64,000 bases of DNA from Solibacteraceae bacterium. GTDB taxonomy: Bacteria; Acidobacteriota; Terriglobia; Bryobacterales; Bryobacteraceae. Both the position numbers and the translations under genes were made by a program. How positions within the stretch are numbered: position 1 is the stretch's first letter; the number at the start of each line of letters is the position of its first letter. The DNA lies in the NCBI GenBank assembly GCA_021324015.1, contig JAJPJX010000050.1, forward strand, positions 62,001 through 126,000. Reading direction: 5' to 3'. Below, in pieces: positions 34,529 to 42,555 of this stretch. The notes beneath the pieces are model-generated. The model did no database searches. It saw only the letters and a program-made list of their open reading frames with translations, and was not told where the DNA came from.

Positions 34529-34999
34529 ATGAACGATATTCGGAAGAAACTGCTGGACGAAGTCGCCGCGCTGGAATACGAACTCCGCAATGAACTGCCC
34601 AAGGAGATCCTCAAAGCGCGCGCGCATGGCGACCTGAGCGAAAACGCGGAATATCACGCCGCCAAGGAACGCCAGGGCTTTGTAAACGCCCGCCTCAACC
34701 AGCTCAAGAAGCGCCTCGCGGACATGGCCATGGTCGATTTCTCCAAGATCCCCCATGACCGCGTGGGTCTGGGCTCTACCGTGACCGTGCTCGACACCAA
34801 GAAAGACGAGGAATTGGTATTCCTCCTGGTTACCAGCGAAGAAGCGGATGCGGCCACCGGCAAAATCTCGACCAGTTCCCCGATCGGCCGGGCATTGCTG
34901 GGGAAAGAGGTCGGAGACGTGGTGCGCGTGCAAATTCCCGGCGGCTTGCGGGAACTGGAAATCCTGCGCCTCATCACGATCCATGAAGCGGCCGACTGA
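34529..34999 (+). CDS. greA: transcription elongation factor GreA
   Basis: GreA rescues backtracked RNA polymerase by stimulating transcript cleavage. The 156-residue product has the N-terminal coiled coil with the acidic tip (ALEYELRNELPKEILKA, GDLSENAEYHAAKERQG) and the C-terminal FKBP-like domain (SPIGRALLGKEVGDVVRVQIP). Length is typical. It is followed after 3 bp by the phosphatidyltransferase gene. A perfect TATAAT box lies upstream. Confidence 0.97.
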   Translation: MNDIRKKLLDEVAALEYELRNELPKEILKARAHGDLSENAEYHAAKERQGFVNARLNQLKKRLADMAMVDFSKIPHDRVGLGSTVTVLDTKKDEELVFLLVTSEEADAATGKISTSSPIGRALLGKEVGDVVRVQIPGGLRELEILRLITIHEAAD

Positions 35000-35002
35000 A
35001 CT

Positions 35003-35659
35003 ATGACTTACACCCGCGCGATCGGGATCGCCTGCGGAGCCATCATCGATCGCATTGTGCGCGCGCTGGCGCTCTCCCGAATCCATCCCAACGTCCTGAC
35101 GTTTCTCGGCCTGGTGATCAATATCGTCGCCGCCTTCCTGTTCGCCGCCGGCAGTTTCCGCGCCGCCGGCCTGGTGGTCATCGGCGCCGGCCTGTTCGAT
35201 ATGGTGGATGGCCGCGTGGCCCGCGAGACCAATCGCGTCACGCGCTTCGGCGGTTTCTTCGACTCCGTGCTGGACCGCTACTCGGACCTGGCCCTGTTCA
35301 TGGGCCTCCTGGTGTATTACGCCTCCATCAACCGTTTTTTCTACATCGTGCTGACGGCCATTGTGATGACCGGCTCGGTGATGGTCAGCTACACCCGCGC
35401 GCGCGCCGAGTGCACCATCCCCAAGTGTAAGGTGGGCTTCCTGGAGCGTCCCGAGCGCGTCGTGCTCATCATCCTGGGCGCGCTGGCGGATCGCATGGCA
35501 CCGGTGCTGTGGGTCATCGCCATCCTCTCCAACCTCACCGTCATCCACCGCATGATTTACACCTGGCAGGAGACCAGGCGCCTGGAAGAGGCCCAGCTCC
35601 GCGCTGTGCCTACCCCTCCAGAATCACATGCGCCATCCCCAGCTCCGCCGTATGCGTGA
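35003..35659 (+). CDS. CDP-alcohol phosphatidyltransferase
   Basis: The 218-residue membrane protein carries the complete family signature D-x2-D-G-x2-A-R-x8-G-x3-D-x3-D at DMVDGRVARETN...GGFFDSVLDRYSD. About six hydrophobic helices surround it. These enzymes make phospholipid head groups from CDP-diacylglycerol and an alcohol. The VGFLERPERV segment recalls inositol-phosphate-type synthases, but the acceptor is not certain. It probably shares the greA transcript. Its last 50 bp are read on the other strand as the end of acpS. Confidence 0.9.
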   Translation: MTYTRAIGIACGAIIDRIVRALALSRIHPNVLTFLGLVINIVAAFLFAAGSFRAAGLVVIGAGLFDMVDGRVARETNRVTRFGGFFDSVLDRYSDLALFMGLLVYYASINRFFYIVLTAIVMTGSVMVSYTRARAECTIPKCKVGFLERPERVVLIILGALADRMAPVLWVIAILSNLTVIHRMIYTWQETRRLEEAQLRAVPTPPESHAPSPAPPYA

Positions 35660-35987
35660 GCGATAGGGAAACCGCCTTCACGCCCATGCGGTTGGCCACC
35701 TCCGCCGCACGTCCATGCAGCAGCAGCGTGGGCTTGCCGCTCGGCAGGTTGGCCACCTCGAAGTCCTGCCAGCGCACGCCGTGCTTCCATCCCGTGCCGA
35801 TGGCCTTCATGCCGGCTTCTTTAGCCGCGAACCGGCCCGCGTAGCGCTCGTACCGATTCGCCTTGCGCTCCACGTAGTCGATCTCGCGGGATGTGAACAC
35901 CCGCTCCAGAAACCGCCGGCCAAACCTCTCCGCCGCTGCCCGTATGCGCGGTACTTCCGCCAGGTCCACGCCCGTCCCCAGAATCAT
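35610..35987 (-). CDS. acpS: holo-[acyl-carrier-protein] synthase
   Basis: AcpS attaches 4'-phosphopantetheine to apo-ACP. The 125-residue product has the magnesium-binding residues in [14 protein letters not shown] (Asp8) and [19 protein letters not shown] (Glu), plus [18 protein letters not shown] at the end. Length is standard. It overlaps nikR by 4 bp upstream, so nikR and acpS are probably one transcript. Its 3' end overlaps the convergent phosphatidyltransferase gene by 50 bp, all of it coding on both strands. Confidence 0.96.
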   Translation of the reverse strand: MILGTGVDLAEVPRIRAAAERFGRRFLERVFTSREIDYVERKANRYERYAGRFAAKEAGMKAIGTGWKHGVRWQDFEVANLPSGKPTLLLHGRAAEVANRMGVKAVSLSLTHTAELGMAHVILEG

Positions 35988-36403
35988 GTCAGGTCTGCCC
36001 CCGAAGTGGTGATTGTCAGGCGCCCGTGCTTGACCCCCTTGGTGCTGATCAGCGCGTCGGCGATCTTCTGTACGTCCCCGGCCTTACCGCGCACCACCAG
36101 CACCTCCAGGCAGTTGTCGTGGTCCAGGTGCACGTGCAGCGTGGAAAGGATGGAGCGGTGATGCTCGTGCTGCATATCGGTGAGCTTTTCGTTGAGCATG
36201 CGTACGTGATGGTCGTACACCAGCGTGACCGTGCCCACCACGTTGCTGCCCGGTGATTCCCAGGTCTTTTCCACCAGTTCGTCCCGGATCAGGTCCCGGA
36301 ATGCTTCCGAACGGTTCGTGTACCCGCGCCGCGCAATCAGGCGGTCGAACTGGTCCAGTAAATCGGAATCGATGGCTACGCCAATCCGGTTGAGCTCGCC
36401 CAT
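35984..36403 (-). CDS. nikR: nickel-responsive regulator NikR
   Basis: The 139-residue product has an N-terminal ribbon-helix-helix ([24 protein letters not shown]) and an ACT-like C-terminal domain. The square-planar nickel ligands of E. coli NikR (His76, His87, His89, Cys95) correspond here to His79, His90, His92 and Cys98 in [13 protein letters not shown]. It would repress the divergent nickel transporter when nickel is sufficient. It is upstream of acpS with a 4-bp overlap. The 105-bp gap to cbiM holds a candidate operator. Confidence 0.95.
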   Translation of the reverse strand: MGELNRIGVAIDSDLLDQFDRLIARRGYTNRSEAFRDLIRDELVEKTWESPGSNVVGTVTLVYDHHVRMLNEKLTDMQHEHHRSILSTLHVHLDHDNCLEVLVVRGKAGDVQKIADALISTKGVKHGRLTITTSGADLT

Positions 36404-36472
36404 GCGTATTCATTGTAGACGCGAATCGTGCGGCGGGCGATTCCGGCGCCCGGGACCCGTCCGCGCCGGTGC

Positions 36473-36491
36473 CACGATCCGCGAAATCGTG
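36473..36491. promoter_or_regulatory. candidate NikR operator (inverted repeat)
   Basis: CACGAT (36473-36478) and ATCGTG (36486-36491) are perfect inverted arms with a 7-bp spacer, 17 bp before the cbiM GTG. A further ATCGTG lies at 36425-36430 near the nikR start. The E. coli NikR site has wider spacing (GTATGA-N16-TCATAC), so this would be a variant. Position between nikR and a nickel transporter is the main support. Confidence 0.4.
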
Positions 36492-36508
36492 CTACTGTGA
36501 GATCGAAC

Positions 36509-37417
36509 GTGCACATTCCGGATGGATTTCTGGCCGCGCCCGTGTGGGCTTCTCTCGATGTCGCCGCCGTGCCCGCGGTGGGTTACCTGGTGCGCCGCGC
36601 TCAGCGGGGCTTCGAAGAGTCTCGGGCGCCGCTGCTGGGTGTGATGGGCGCCTTCGTCTTCGCCGCCCAGATGATCAACTTTCCGGTAGGCATCGGCACC
36701 AGCGGACACCTGGTGGGCGGCGCTCTGCTGGCCCTCACGCTGGGTCCCGCCTCGGCCGGTGTCGTTATGACCGCGATCCTGGCGATCCAGGCCCTGGTTT
36801 TCCAGGATGGGGGCGTGCTGGCCCTGGGCGCCAACGTCACCAACATGGCCCTGTGCGGCGTGCTGGCCGGCTACCTGCCCTTTCACTTCTGGGGCAACGG
36901 GCCGTGGCGCAGGTTTTCGTTCTTTCTCGGTGGCGTGCTTTCGGTGCTGGCCAGCGCGGTGCTCGCGCTGGCCCAGTTGCTGCTTTCGGGAATCCGCATG
37001 CCAGGTTCGGTCCTGGGTCTCTCCCTGGGCTTGTTTGCCGTTTCGGCGGTCCTCGAAGGTCTCATCACGCTCACGGTGGTGGGGGCCCTTGAAACGCTGA
37101 ATCCGGGCTTCATCCGGCAGGCCACTGCCGGGCATTCCAGGGCCCTGGGATTGCTGGGGACCGTAGCCGTCGCCCTAGCCGTTTTCGGCGTGCTCATCGC
37201 CTCGCGCGACCCCGATGGTATCTGGAAACTGGCGGGCAGCCTGGGCATTGCCGGGCGCGCCCAGGCTCTGTTGCCCACTCCTCTGGCGGATTACCAGGTC
37301 GGCTTTCTCCAGTCTCCCTGGCTGCGCAGAGCCGCCGGTGGTCTGGCAGGTTTAGGGCTGATCTTCGGCGCCTGCGTGTTGTTCGGCCGCCTGGTCTCGA
37401 AGAGCAGGAGCGCCTAG
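36509..37417 (+). CDS. cbiM: ECF-type nickel/cobalt transporter substrate-binding subunit, CbiM with fused CbiN-like part
   Basis: The 302-residue product starts at GTG giving the invariant N-terminus (M)HIPDGFL; in this family the N-terminal Met-His binds the metal, which fixes the start. About residues 1-205 are the CbiM/NikM membrane S-component (VGIGTSGHLVGGALLALTLGP, NVTNMALCGVLAGYLPF). A C-terminal part with DPDGIWKLAGSLG resembles the PDGLE/CbiN module fused on. With NikR next to it, nickel is more likely than cobalt. The next gene starts 1 bp after its stop. Confidence 0.92.
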   Translation: MHIPDGFLAAPVWASLDVAAVPAVGYLVRRAQRGFEESRAPLLGVMGAFVFAAQMINFPVGIGTSGHLVGGALLALTLGPASAGVVMTAILAIQALVFQDGGVLALGANVTNMALCGVLAGYLPFHFWGNGPWRRFSFFLGGVLSVLASAVLALAQLLLSGIRMPGSVLGLSLGLFAVSAVLEGLITLTVVGALETLNPGFIRQATAGHSRALGLLGTVAVALAVFGVLIASRDPDGIWKLAGSLGIAGRAQALLPTPLADYQVGFLQSPWLRRAAGGLAGLGLIFGACVLFGRLVSKSRSA

Positions 37418-37418
37418 T

Positions 37419-38153
37419 TTGCACCACGTCGTCCTGGAGCGCTGGAGCCGCGGCCGAAGTGTGCTGCACCGCCGCGATGCGCGGGCCAAGACCCTGGCGC
37501 TGCTGGTGTTTCTGGTCGTGCTGGCCACCAGCTACGGCCCCCTGGCCGCCCTTTCCGGCGTGTACTTTGCCTTGCTGCTGTCAGCCTTGCTCCTGGCCCG
37601 CCTGCCCGTGGCCGGCGCCCTGGCGCGTTCCGCCCTGGTGCTGCCCTTCAGCGTAGCCTTCGCCGCCGTCAGTCTCCTGGCCGGAGACGCCCCGCGCGCC
37701 GCCGCCCTGCTCTCCAAAAGCTACCTCTCGGCGCTGGCCGTGCTGATCCTGATTTCCACTACACCCCTGCCCCAGTTGCTCCGCGGACTCGAACAGATCG
37801 GCGTCCCGCACTTCCTCCTCATGGTGGCGCAATTCCTGTACCGCTACCTCTTCGTCATCTCCGAAGAAGCCCAGCACATGCGCGTGGCCGCCCTCTCGCG
37901 CGGCGCCTCGGTGCGCGGTATGGCAGCGCGGCGCGCCCGCTTTCGCGCAGCCGCCGGAGCCCTCGCGGTCCTGTTCGCGCGCTCCTATGCTCGCGCCGGC
38001 GGTATCCACCGCGCCATGCTTTCGCGCGGGTTCCAAGGACGTTTTCATCTCCTGGCAGCGCCCCGTTTCGGATGGGCCGATGCCGCCTTCCTGCTCCTGG
38101 CAGCGCTCCTGCCCGCCGCCGCGCGCGGCTTCCTGGGAGGCTGGCGGCCGTGA
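37419..38153 (+). CDS. cbiQ: ECF transporter transmembrane subunit CbiQ/EcfT
   Basis: The 244-residue membrane protein has four to five helices and the coupling helices with Ala-Arg-Gly motifs (MRVAALSRGASVRG and IHRAMLSRGFQGRF) that contact the ATPase. The start is TTG, 1 bp after the cbiM stop; the HHVVLERWSRGRSVLHRRDARAK opening is usual for EcfT. It joins CbiM and the CbiO ATPase into an uptake complex. The stop overlaps the cbiO GTG by 4 bp. Confidence 0.92.
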   Translation: MHHVVLERWSRGRSVLHRRDARAKTLALLVFLVVLATSYGPLAALSGVYFALLLSALLLARLPVAGALARSALVLPFSVAFAAVSLLAGDAPRAAALLSKSYLSALAVLILISTTPLPQLLRGLEQIGVPHFLLMVAQFLYRYLFVISEEAQHMRVAALSRGASVRGMAARRARFRAAAGALAVLFARSYARAGGIHRAMLSRGFQGRFHLLAAPRFGWADAAFLLLAALLPAAARGFLGGWRP

Positions 38154-38857
38154 CGCCCCTCATTACCGTCCGCGATCTGCACTTCCGCTACGACGACGGC
38201 ACCGCCGCGCTCAACGGCGTGAATTTCGACTTGTTCCCGGGAGAGACCGTGGCGTTGCTGGGCGCCAACGGATCGGGCAAGACGACCTTCGTGCTGCACC
38301 TGAACGGCCTGCTGGCCGGAAGCGGCTCCATCGAGGTCTGCGGCATGCCGCTTACGAAGGCCACGCTGCCGCGGGTGCGCCAGAAAATCGGCCTGGTCTT
38401 TCAGGATTCCGAGACGCAGCTTTTTATGCCTACGGTGCTGGAGGACGTCGCCTTCGGGCCGCTCAACTTGGGCCTGGATCCTCACGCGGCGGTAGATCGC
38501 GCCATGCATGCCCTGGAGCTTACCGGCATGTCCGGCGAGGCCCACAAAGCGCCTTATCACTTGAGTGCCGGAGAAAAGAAGAGAGTCGCCATTGCCGGCA
38601 TCCTGGCCATGCAGCCGGAGATTTTGATTCTGGATGAGCCCACCACGTTCCTGGATCCTCCCGCGCAGCGCAGTCTGATCGAGTTACTGCACTCGCTGCC
38701 GCAAGCCAAGATCGTGGTGACACACGACACCTCTTTCGCCGCGGCGCTTTCGAGCCGCGCGGTGTTTTTTCAAAAAGGCGTCGTCGCTGCCGAGGGGGAC
38801 GTGACCGGCTTAGTGCGCCGCTTCGCTTGGAATTCTCCCGTTACGACCTCGCGATGA
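38150..38857 (+). CDS. cbiO: ECF transporter ATPase CbiO
   Basis: The 235-residue ABC ATPase has Walker A (LGANGSGKTT), Q-loop (LVFQDSETQLF), signature (LSAGEKKRVAIA), Walker B (ILILDEPTTFLD) and H-loop (VVTHDT). The FQDSETQLF form is typical of ECF ATPases. Only one ATPase gene is present, so it probably works as a homodimer. GTG start, 4-bp overlap with cbiQ. It is the last gene of the cbiM-Q-O run. Confidence 0.95.
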   Translation: MTPLITVRDLHFRYDDGTAALNGVNFDLFPGETVALLGANGSGKTTFVLHLNGLLAGSGSIEVCGMPLTKATLPRVRQKIGLVFQDSETQLFMPTVLEDVAFGPLNLGLDPHAAVDRAMHALELTGMSGEAHKAPYHLSAGEKKRVAIAGILAMQPEILILDEPTTFLDPPAQRSLIELLHSLPQAKIVVTHDTSFAAALSSRAVFFQKGVVAAEGDVTGLVRRFAWNSPVTTSR

Positions 38858-38882
38858 ACGCACCCCTCAGTCCCCGGAGGCT

Positions 38883-39170
38883 TTACTTCCCCTGGGCCTT
38901 CCGCGCCAGGGCGGCTTTCCTGCGGTGCTCCGCCCAGCGTTTCTTTTGCGCCATCGCAATCCGCCTGCGGGCTGCCGCGCTCAGGACCCTCTTGCGCGCC
39001 GGGGCTCCGTCCAGAGACGGGGCGCCGCCGCCCACGCTTCCTCGCTTCATACCCAAACGTGCTTGGATGTCTCGAATCTTCTGCTCGATCTTTTGTTTTT
39101 CTAACTCGTACCCCACAAGCGCCATCCTCAGCGTGGCCTGGTCTTGTGTGGGTGCTTGTCGTCTTGCCAT
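38883..39170 (-). CDS. small highly basic protein, function unknown
   Basis: The 95-residue product is very rich in Arg, Lys and Ala. A short coiled coil (ALVGYELEKQKIEQKIRDIQA) is followed by a Gly linker and a basic end (RKRVLSAAARRRIAMAQKKRWAEHRRKAALARKA). The SAAARRRIAMAQKKRW segment resembles NUMOD3-like or histone-tail-like DNA-binding motifs. A TATAGT box (39187-39192) and GGGAG ribosome site precede it. The region upstream (39171-39355) is AT-rich compared with the rest and holds no other gene. Confidence 0.65.
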   Translation of the reverse strand: MARRQAPTQDQATLRMALVGYELEKQKIEQKIRDIQARLGMKRGSVGGGAPSLDGAPARKRVLSAAARRRIAMAQKKRWAEHRRKAALARKAQGK

Positions 39171-39355
39171 GGCTTCTCCCTTGCACACTATAACATACGC
39201 TAAACCTAAGTGTTTGACTGGCCGGAGCTTTATTTGGTTTCATAGTTCTATTACCTGGACGCAAGTTGGTATGCGCCATAACCAAAGTCAACCACCACGC
39301 GCAGCATCTATCTTGGGCTGGGAAACCCTACTTCTCCGGAAATAACCTCTCACCT

Positions 39356-39811
39356 ATGCGAGTACTGATTCAGCGCGTGAAAGAAGCTCGCGTCGAGGTG
39401 GACGGCATGGTTACTGGAGCGATCGGCCCCGGGCTGCTCGTATTTCTGGGGATCGCGCGCGGCGACGCGACCGCCGATGCCGAATATCTCGTCGATAAAA
39501 TCGCCGGCTTACGGATTTTCCCCGATGCCGCAGGCAAGATGAATCTCAGTATCCGGGAAACCGGCGGCAGTTTACTGATTGTCTCCCAGTTTACGCTCTA
39601 CGGGGATTGCCGGAAGGGACGCCGCCCTGCCTTCGACCGCGCGGCGCCTCCCGAGCAGGCCGTTGTCTTGTACCATCACTTTGTCGAAGCCGCGCGGGCC
39701 ACCCGCCTCCCCGTCGAGACCGGCGTTTTTCAGGCCGCCATGCAAGTCTCGCTGGTCAACGACGGGCCGGTAACTTTAATCTGTGAATCTAATAACAATT
39801 CCAGGCCATGA
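39356..39811 (+). CDS. dtd: D-aminoacyl-tRNA deacylase
   Basis: Dtd removes D-amino acids, and Gly from tRNA-Ala, mischarged onto tRNA. The 151-residue product has the N-terminal [17 protein letters not shown], the active-site [17 protein letters not shown] segment and the Gly-cis-Pro motif in [10 protein letters not shown]. Length is standard. It overlaps the GHMP kinase gene by 4 bp. The ATG is used because upstream in-frame sequence is AT-rich intergenic DNA. Confidence 0.96.
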   Translation: MRVLIQRVKEARVEVDGMVTGAIGPGLLVFLGIARGDATADAEYLVDKIAGLRIFPDAAGKMNLSIRETGGSLLIVSQFTLYGDCRKGRRPAFDRAAPPEQAVVLYHHFVEAARATRLPVETGVFQAAMQVSLVNDGPVTLICESNNNSRP

Positions 39812-40809
39812 TTGAAACCTACGGCTATGCCCGTGCTGGATTCCTCGGCAATCCCAGCGACGGCTATTTTGGCAAGACGATCTCGTTTACCATGTCCAAT
39901 TTCCGTGCGCGGGTGCTGTTGTATCCCAGCGCGCGGCTCGAAATTCGGCCATCCAAAGCCGACTTACCCGTATTCGAAAACCTGGCCGATCTCTATCGGA
40001 CCACCCGTTGGCGTGGCTATTACGGAGGAATTCGGATCATTCAGGCCCTGATCGTCCGTTTCATGGATTATTGCGCCGCGCAGAACATCGAGCTGGAAGA
40101 TCGCAACTTCACCATTGAGTATGAGTCCACCATTCCGCAGCGCCTGGGCCTGGGTGGATCGAGCGCCATCATCACCGCTGCCCTCCGCGCCCTGTGCCGG
40201 TACTATGCCGTCGAAATCCCGCTGCCCATTCAAGCAAACCTGGCGCTCGAAACGGAGACCCGCGAACTCGGTGTGCCCGCCGGCTTGCAGGACCGCGTCG
40301 TACAGGCTTACGAAGGTCTAGTGTACATGGACTTCGCCCGCGATCTCATGGAGCGGCAGGGCTTCGGCCACTACGAAAAACTCGATCCCGCACTTCTGCG
40401 CAATGTGTATGTGGCTTACCGCACGAGCCTCAGCGAAGGCACGGAAGTCTTTCACAGTAACATCCGGGAACGCTGGCGGCAGGGCGATCCCCAGATCGTC
40501 GAGGCTATGCGTACCTGGGCCGGTTACGCGGAGCAAGGCCGGGATCGCCTGCTCCGCGGGGACCAGGAAGGCCTGGAGCGCCTGATCAACGCGAATTTTG
40601 ACTTACGCGCCAAAATCTATCGTATCAGCGCCGGCAATCTCGAGATGATACAAACGGCGCGCCGTGCGGCGGCCACTTCAAAATTCGCGGGTTCGGGCGG
40701 CGCCATCGTAGGCACGTATCGCGATGAGGCCATGTTTGATCGCTTGTGCGCCGACATGCGCGCCATCGGTGTGGAAGTCATCCGGCCGCGGCTCCTGCCG
40801 CGGCCCTGA
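39808..40809 (+). CDS. GHMP-family kinase, glucuronokinase-like
   Basis: The 333-residue product has the GHMP ATP loop [20 protein letters not shown]. Its N-terminus [20 protein letters not shown] closely matches plant glucuronokinase-type kinases. The third motif is [12 protein letters not shown]. It may phosphorylate a uronic acid or other sugar at C1, feeding a nucleotide-sugar salvage route. The C1-kinase assignment is inferred from this motif and is not shown. The ATG overlaps the dtd stop by 4 bp. No pyrophosphorylase is next to it. Confidence 0.85.
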   Translation: MIETYGYARAGFLGNPSDGYFGKTISFTMSNFRARVLLYPSARLEIRPSKADLPVFENLADLYRTTRWRGYYGGIRIIQALIVRFMDYCAAQNIELEDRNFTIEYESTIPQRLGLGGSSAIITAALRALCRYYAVEIPLPIQANLALETETRELGVPAGLQDRVVQAYEGLVYMDFARDLMERQGFGHYEKLDPALLRNVYVAYRTSLSEGTEVFHSNIRERWRQGDPQIVEAMRTWAGYAEQGRDRLLRGDQEGLERLINANFDLRAKIYRISAGNLEMIQTARRAAATSKFAGSGGAIVGTYRDEAMFDRLCADMRAIGVEVIRPRLLPRP

Positions 40810-40845
40810 GATTCCGCCCAGCCTGTTTCCCGCGTCCTGAGCCGC

Positions 40846-40883
40846 TATAGTAGGAGTGTGCGGGGACGTTGGATCAATCCCCG
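40846..40883 (+). promoter_or_regulatory. purM leader: -10 box and hairpin
   Basis: TATAGT (40846-40851) is a likely -10 box with no strong -35. An AGGAG follows at 40852-40856. Perfect arms CGGGGA (40861-40866) and TCCCCG (40878-40883) surround an 11-nt loop ending 9 bases before the ATG at 40893. No ribosome site lies next to that ATG, so the hairpin may bring AGGAG near the start or regulate it. The alternative is a TTG start at 40869 inside the loop. Confidence 0.4.
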
Positions 40884-40892
40884 TGCCATCTC

Positions 40893-41936
40893 ATGGCTAC
40901 TCGAAAGCAGATTCTTTATCAGGATGCCGGCGTCAACATCGACGAAGCGGATCGAGCTGTATCCTTTATCCGTAAGCTGGCGCGCGGCACCTTCACCCCG
41001 AATGTGCTTACCGATATCGGCGCCTTTGGCGCGTCGTACCGCCTCCAGGGGTGGAAGGATCCCGTTCTCATCAGTTCCGCCGATGGCGTGGGCACCAAGC
41101 TGAAGGTCGCCTTTCTCACCGGCCGCCACGATACCGTGGGCGAGGACCTGGTCAATCACTGCGTCAACGACATCGCCGTGCAGGGCGCGGTGCCGCTGTT
41201 CTTCCTGGATTACTTTGCCGTGGGAAAGCTGGATGCCCGCGTCGCCGCCGAAGTGGTGGCGGGGCTGGCGCGCGGCTGCCGCAACAACGCCTGTGCGTTG
41301 ATCGGCGGCGAAACCGCCGAGATGCCGGGCCTGTATCTCCCCGGCGAATACGATCTGGCCGGCTTCATCGTGGGCGCCGCCGAACGCGCCTCCCTGCTCG
41401 ATGGACGGAAGGTCCGCGCGGGTGATATCCTGCTGGGCCTGCCCTCTTCCGGTCTGCACACCAACGGGTATTCGCTGGCGCGCAAGCTGCTGTTTGAAGT
41501 CGCCGGCTACGGGCCGGACACCGTGCTGCCCGAACTCGGCTCCTCCATCGCCGAAGAGCTGTTCAAGGTGCATCGCAGCTATCTCCGGCCCATCCGCGAA
41601 CTGCTCTTGGCCGGCCTCCTGCATGGCGCGGCACACATCACCGGGGGCGGTATCACGGACAATACGCCGCGCATGCTTCCCAAGGGCCTGGCCGTCACCG
41701 TCAACTCTTCCTCCTGGCCCGTTCCGCCCGTCTTCGACCTGCTGCGCCGCATCGGGCGCATCCCCGAAGACGACTACCGCCGCACCTTCAACCTGGGCAT
41801 CGGAATGATTCTGGCGGTGGCCGAAAGACAGGCGCCGCGAGCCGGCCGCATCCTCAAGGAGCTCGGCGAACCCTACTATGAGATCGGCCGCGTGGTGCCG
41901 CAACGCCGCGGCCGGTCCCGCGTGGAGTACGAGTGA
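40893..41936 (+). CDS. purM: phosphoribosylformylglycinamidine cyclo-ligase
   Basis: PurM forms the imidazole ring in purine synthesis. The 347-residue product has the expected YQDAGVNIDEADRAV start, ISSADGVGTKLKVAF, VNHCVNDIAVQGA, GGETAEMPGLY, SSGLHTNGYSLAR and HITGGGITDNTPRMLP. An in-frame TTG at 40869 would add eight codons. Its stop overlaps the purN GTG by 4 bp, as in many purMN operons. Confidence 0.97.
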   Translation: MATRKQILYQDAGVNIDEADRAVSFIRKLARGTFTPNVLTDIGAFGASYRLQGWKDPVLISSADGVGTKLKVAFLTGRHDTVGEDLVNHCVNDIAVQGAVPLFFLDYFAVGKLDARVAAEVVAGLARGCRNNACALIGGETAEMPGLYLPGEYDLAGFIVGAAERASLLDGRKVRAGDILLGLPSSGLHTNGYSLARKLLFEVAGYGPDTVLPELGSSIAEELFKVHRSYLRPIRELLLAGLLHGAAHITGGGITDNTPRMLPKGLAVTVNSSSWPVPPVFDLLRRIGRIPEDDYRRTFNLGIGMILAVAERQAPRAGRILKELGEPYYEIGRVVPQRRGRSRVEYE

Positions 41937-42541
41937 AGCGCCTCGGCATCCTGCTCTCGGGGCGCGGCTCGAATTTCGAAGCGATCGCGGACAGCGTGGC
42001 GGCCGGGCGCATCGACGCGCGGATCGGCATCGTCATCAGCAACCGGCCGGAGGCGCGCGGCCTGGAAGTCGCCCGCCAGCGCGGCCTGCCGGCCGTCGCC
42101 ATCCCTTCGCGCGGCCTCGACCGCGAGATTTACGACCGTCTCCTCATCGAGGAATTGCACCGGCACTCCGTGGATCTGGTCTGCCTGGCAGTTTTCATGC
42201 GCCTGCTCAGCGCCGCCTTCGTGCGCGAGTTTCCCCAGCGCATCCTGAACATCCATCCCTCGCTGCTGCCGGCCTTCCCCGGCCTGGATGCCCAGCACCA
42301 GGCGCTGGAGCACGGCGTCAAAATCTCCGGCTGCACCGTGCATTTCGTGGATGAGTTCCTGGATGCCGGCCCCATCGTGCTCCAGGCCGCCGTGCCGGTC
42401 CGCGATGACGATACCGTCGAGTCGCTCTCCGCCCGCATCCTCGAGCAGGAGCACCGCATCTACAGCGAAGCCATCGCCATCGTGCTCTCCGGCCGCTACC
42501 GCATTGAGGGCCGCCGCGTGCTCGCCGAGCCGCCCGGGTGA
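41933..42541 (+). CDS. purN: phosphoribosylglycinamide formyltransferase
   Basis: The 202-residue product transfers formyl from 10-formyl-THF to GAR. It has GILLSGRGSNFEAI, LAVFMRLLSAAFV, the catalytic NIHPSLLPAFPGLDAQHQAL and HFVDEFLDAGPIVLQAAV. Length is typical. GTG start, 4-bp overlap with purM. The purine genes purM and purN are adjacent, and the fucosidase gene follows 14 bp later without an obvious functional link. Confidence 0.97.
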   Translation: MKRLGILLSGRGSNFEAIADSVAAGRIDARIGIVISNRPEARGLEVARQRGLPAVAIPSRGLDREIYDRLLIEELHRHSVDLVCLAVFMRLLSAAFVREFPQRILNIHPSLLPAFPGLDAQHQALEHGVKISGCTVHFVDEFLDAGPIVLQAAVPVRDDDTVESLSARILEQEHRIYSEAIAIVLSGRYRIEGRRVLAEPPG

Positions 42542-42555
42542 GATACTCACTGGGT

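Noticed and set aside
34493-35548. A 351-codon His/Gln/Glu-rich open frame on the minus strand
   Set aside because: It lies opposite greA and the phosphatidyltransferase, both unambiguous. Its composition is that of reverse-translated coding sequence.
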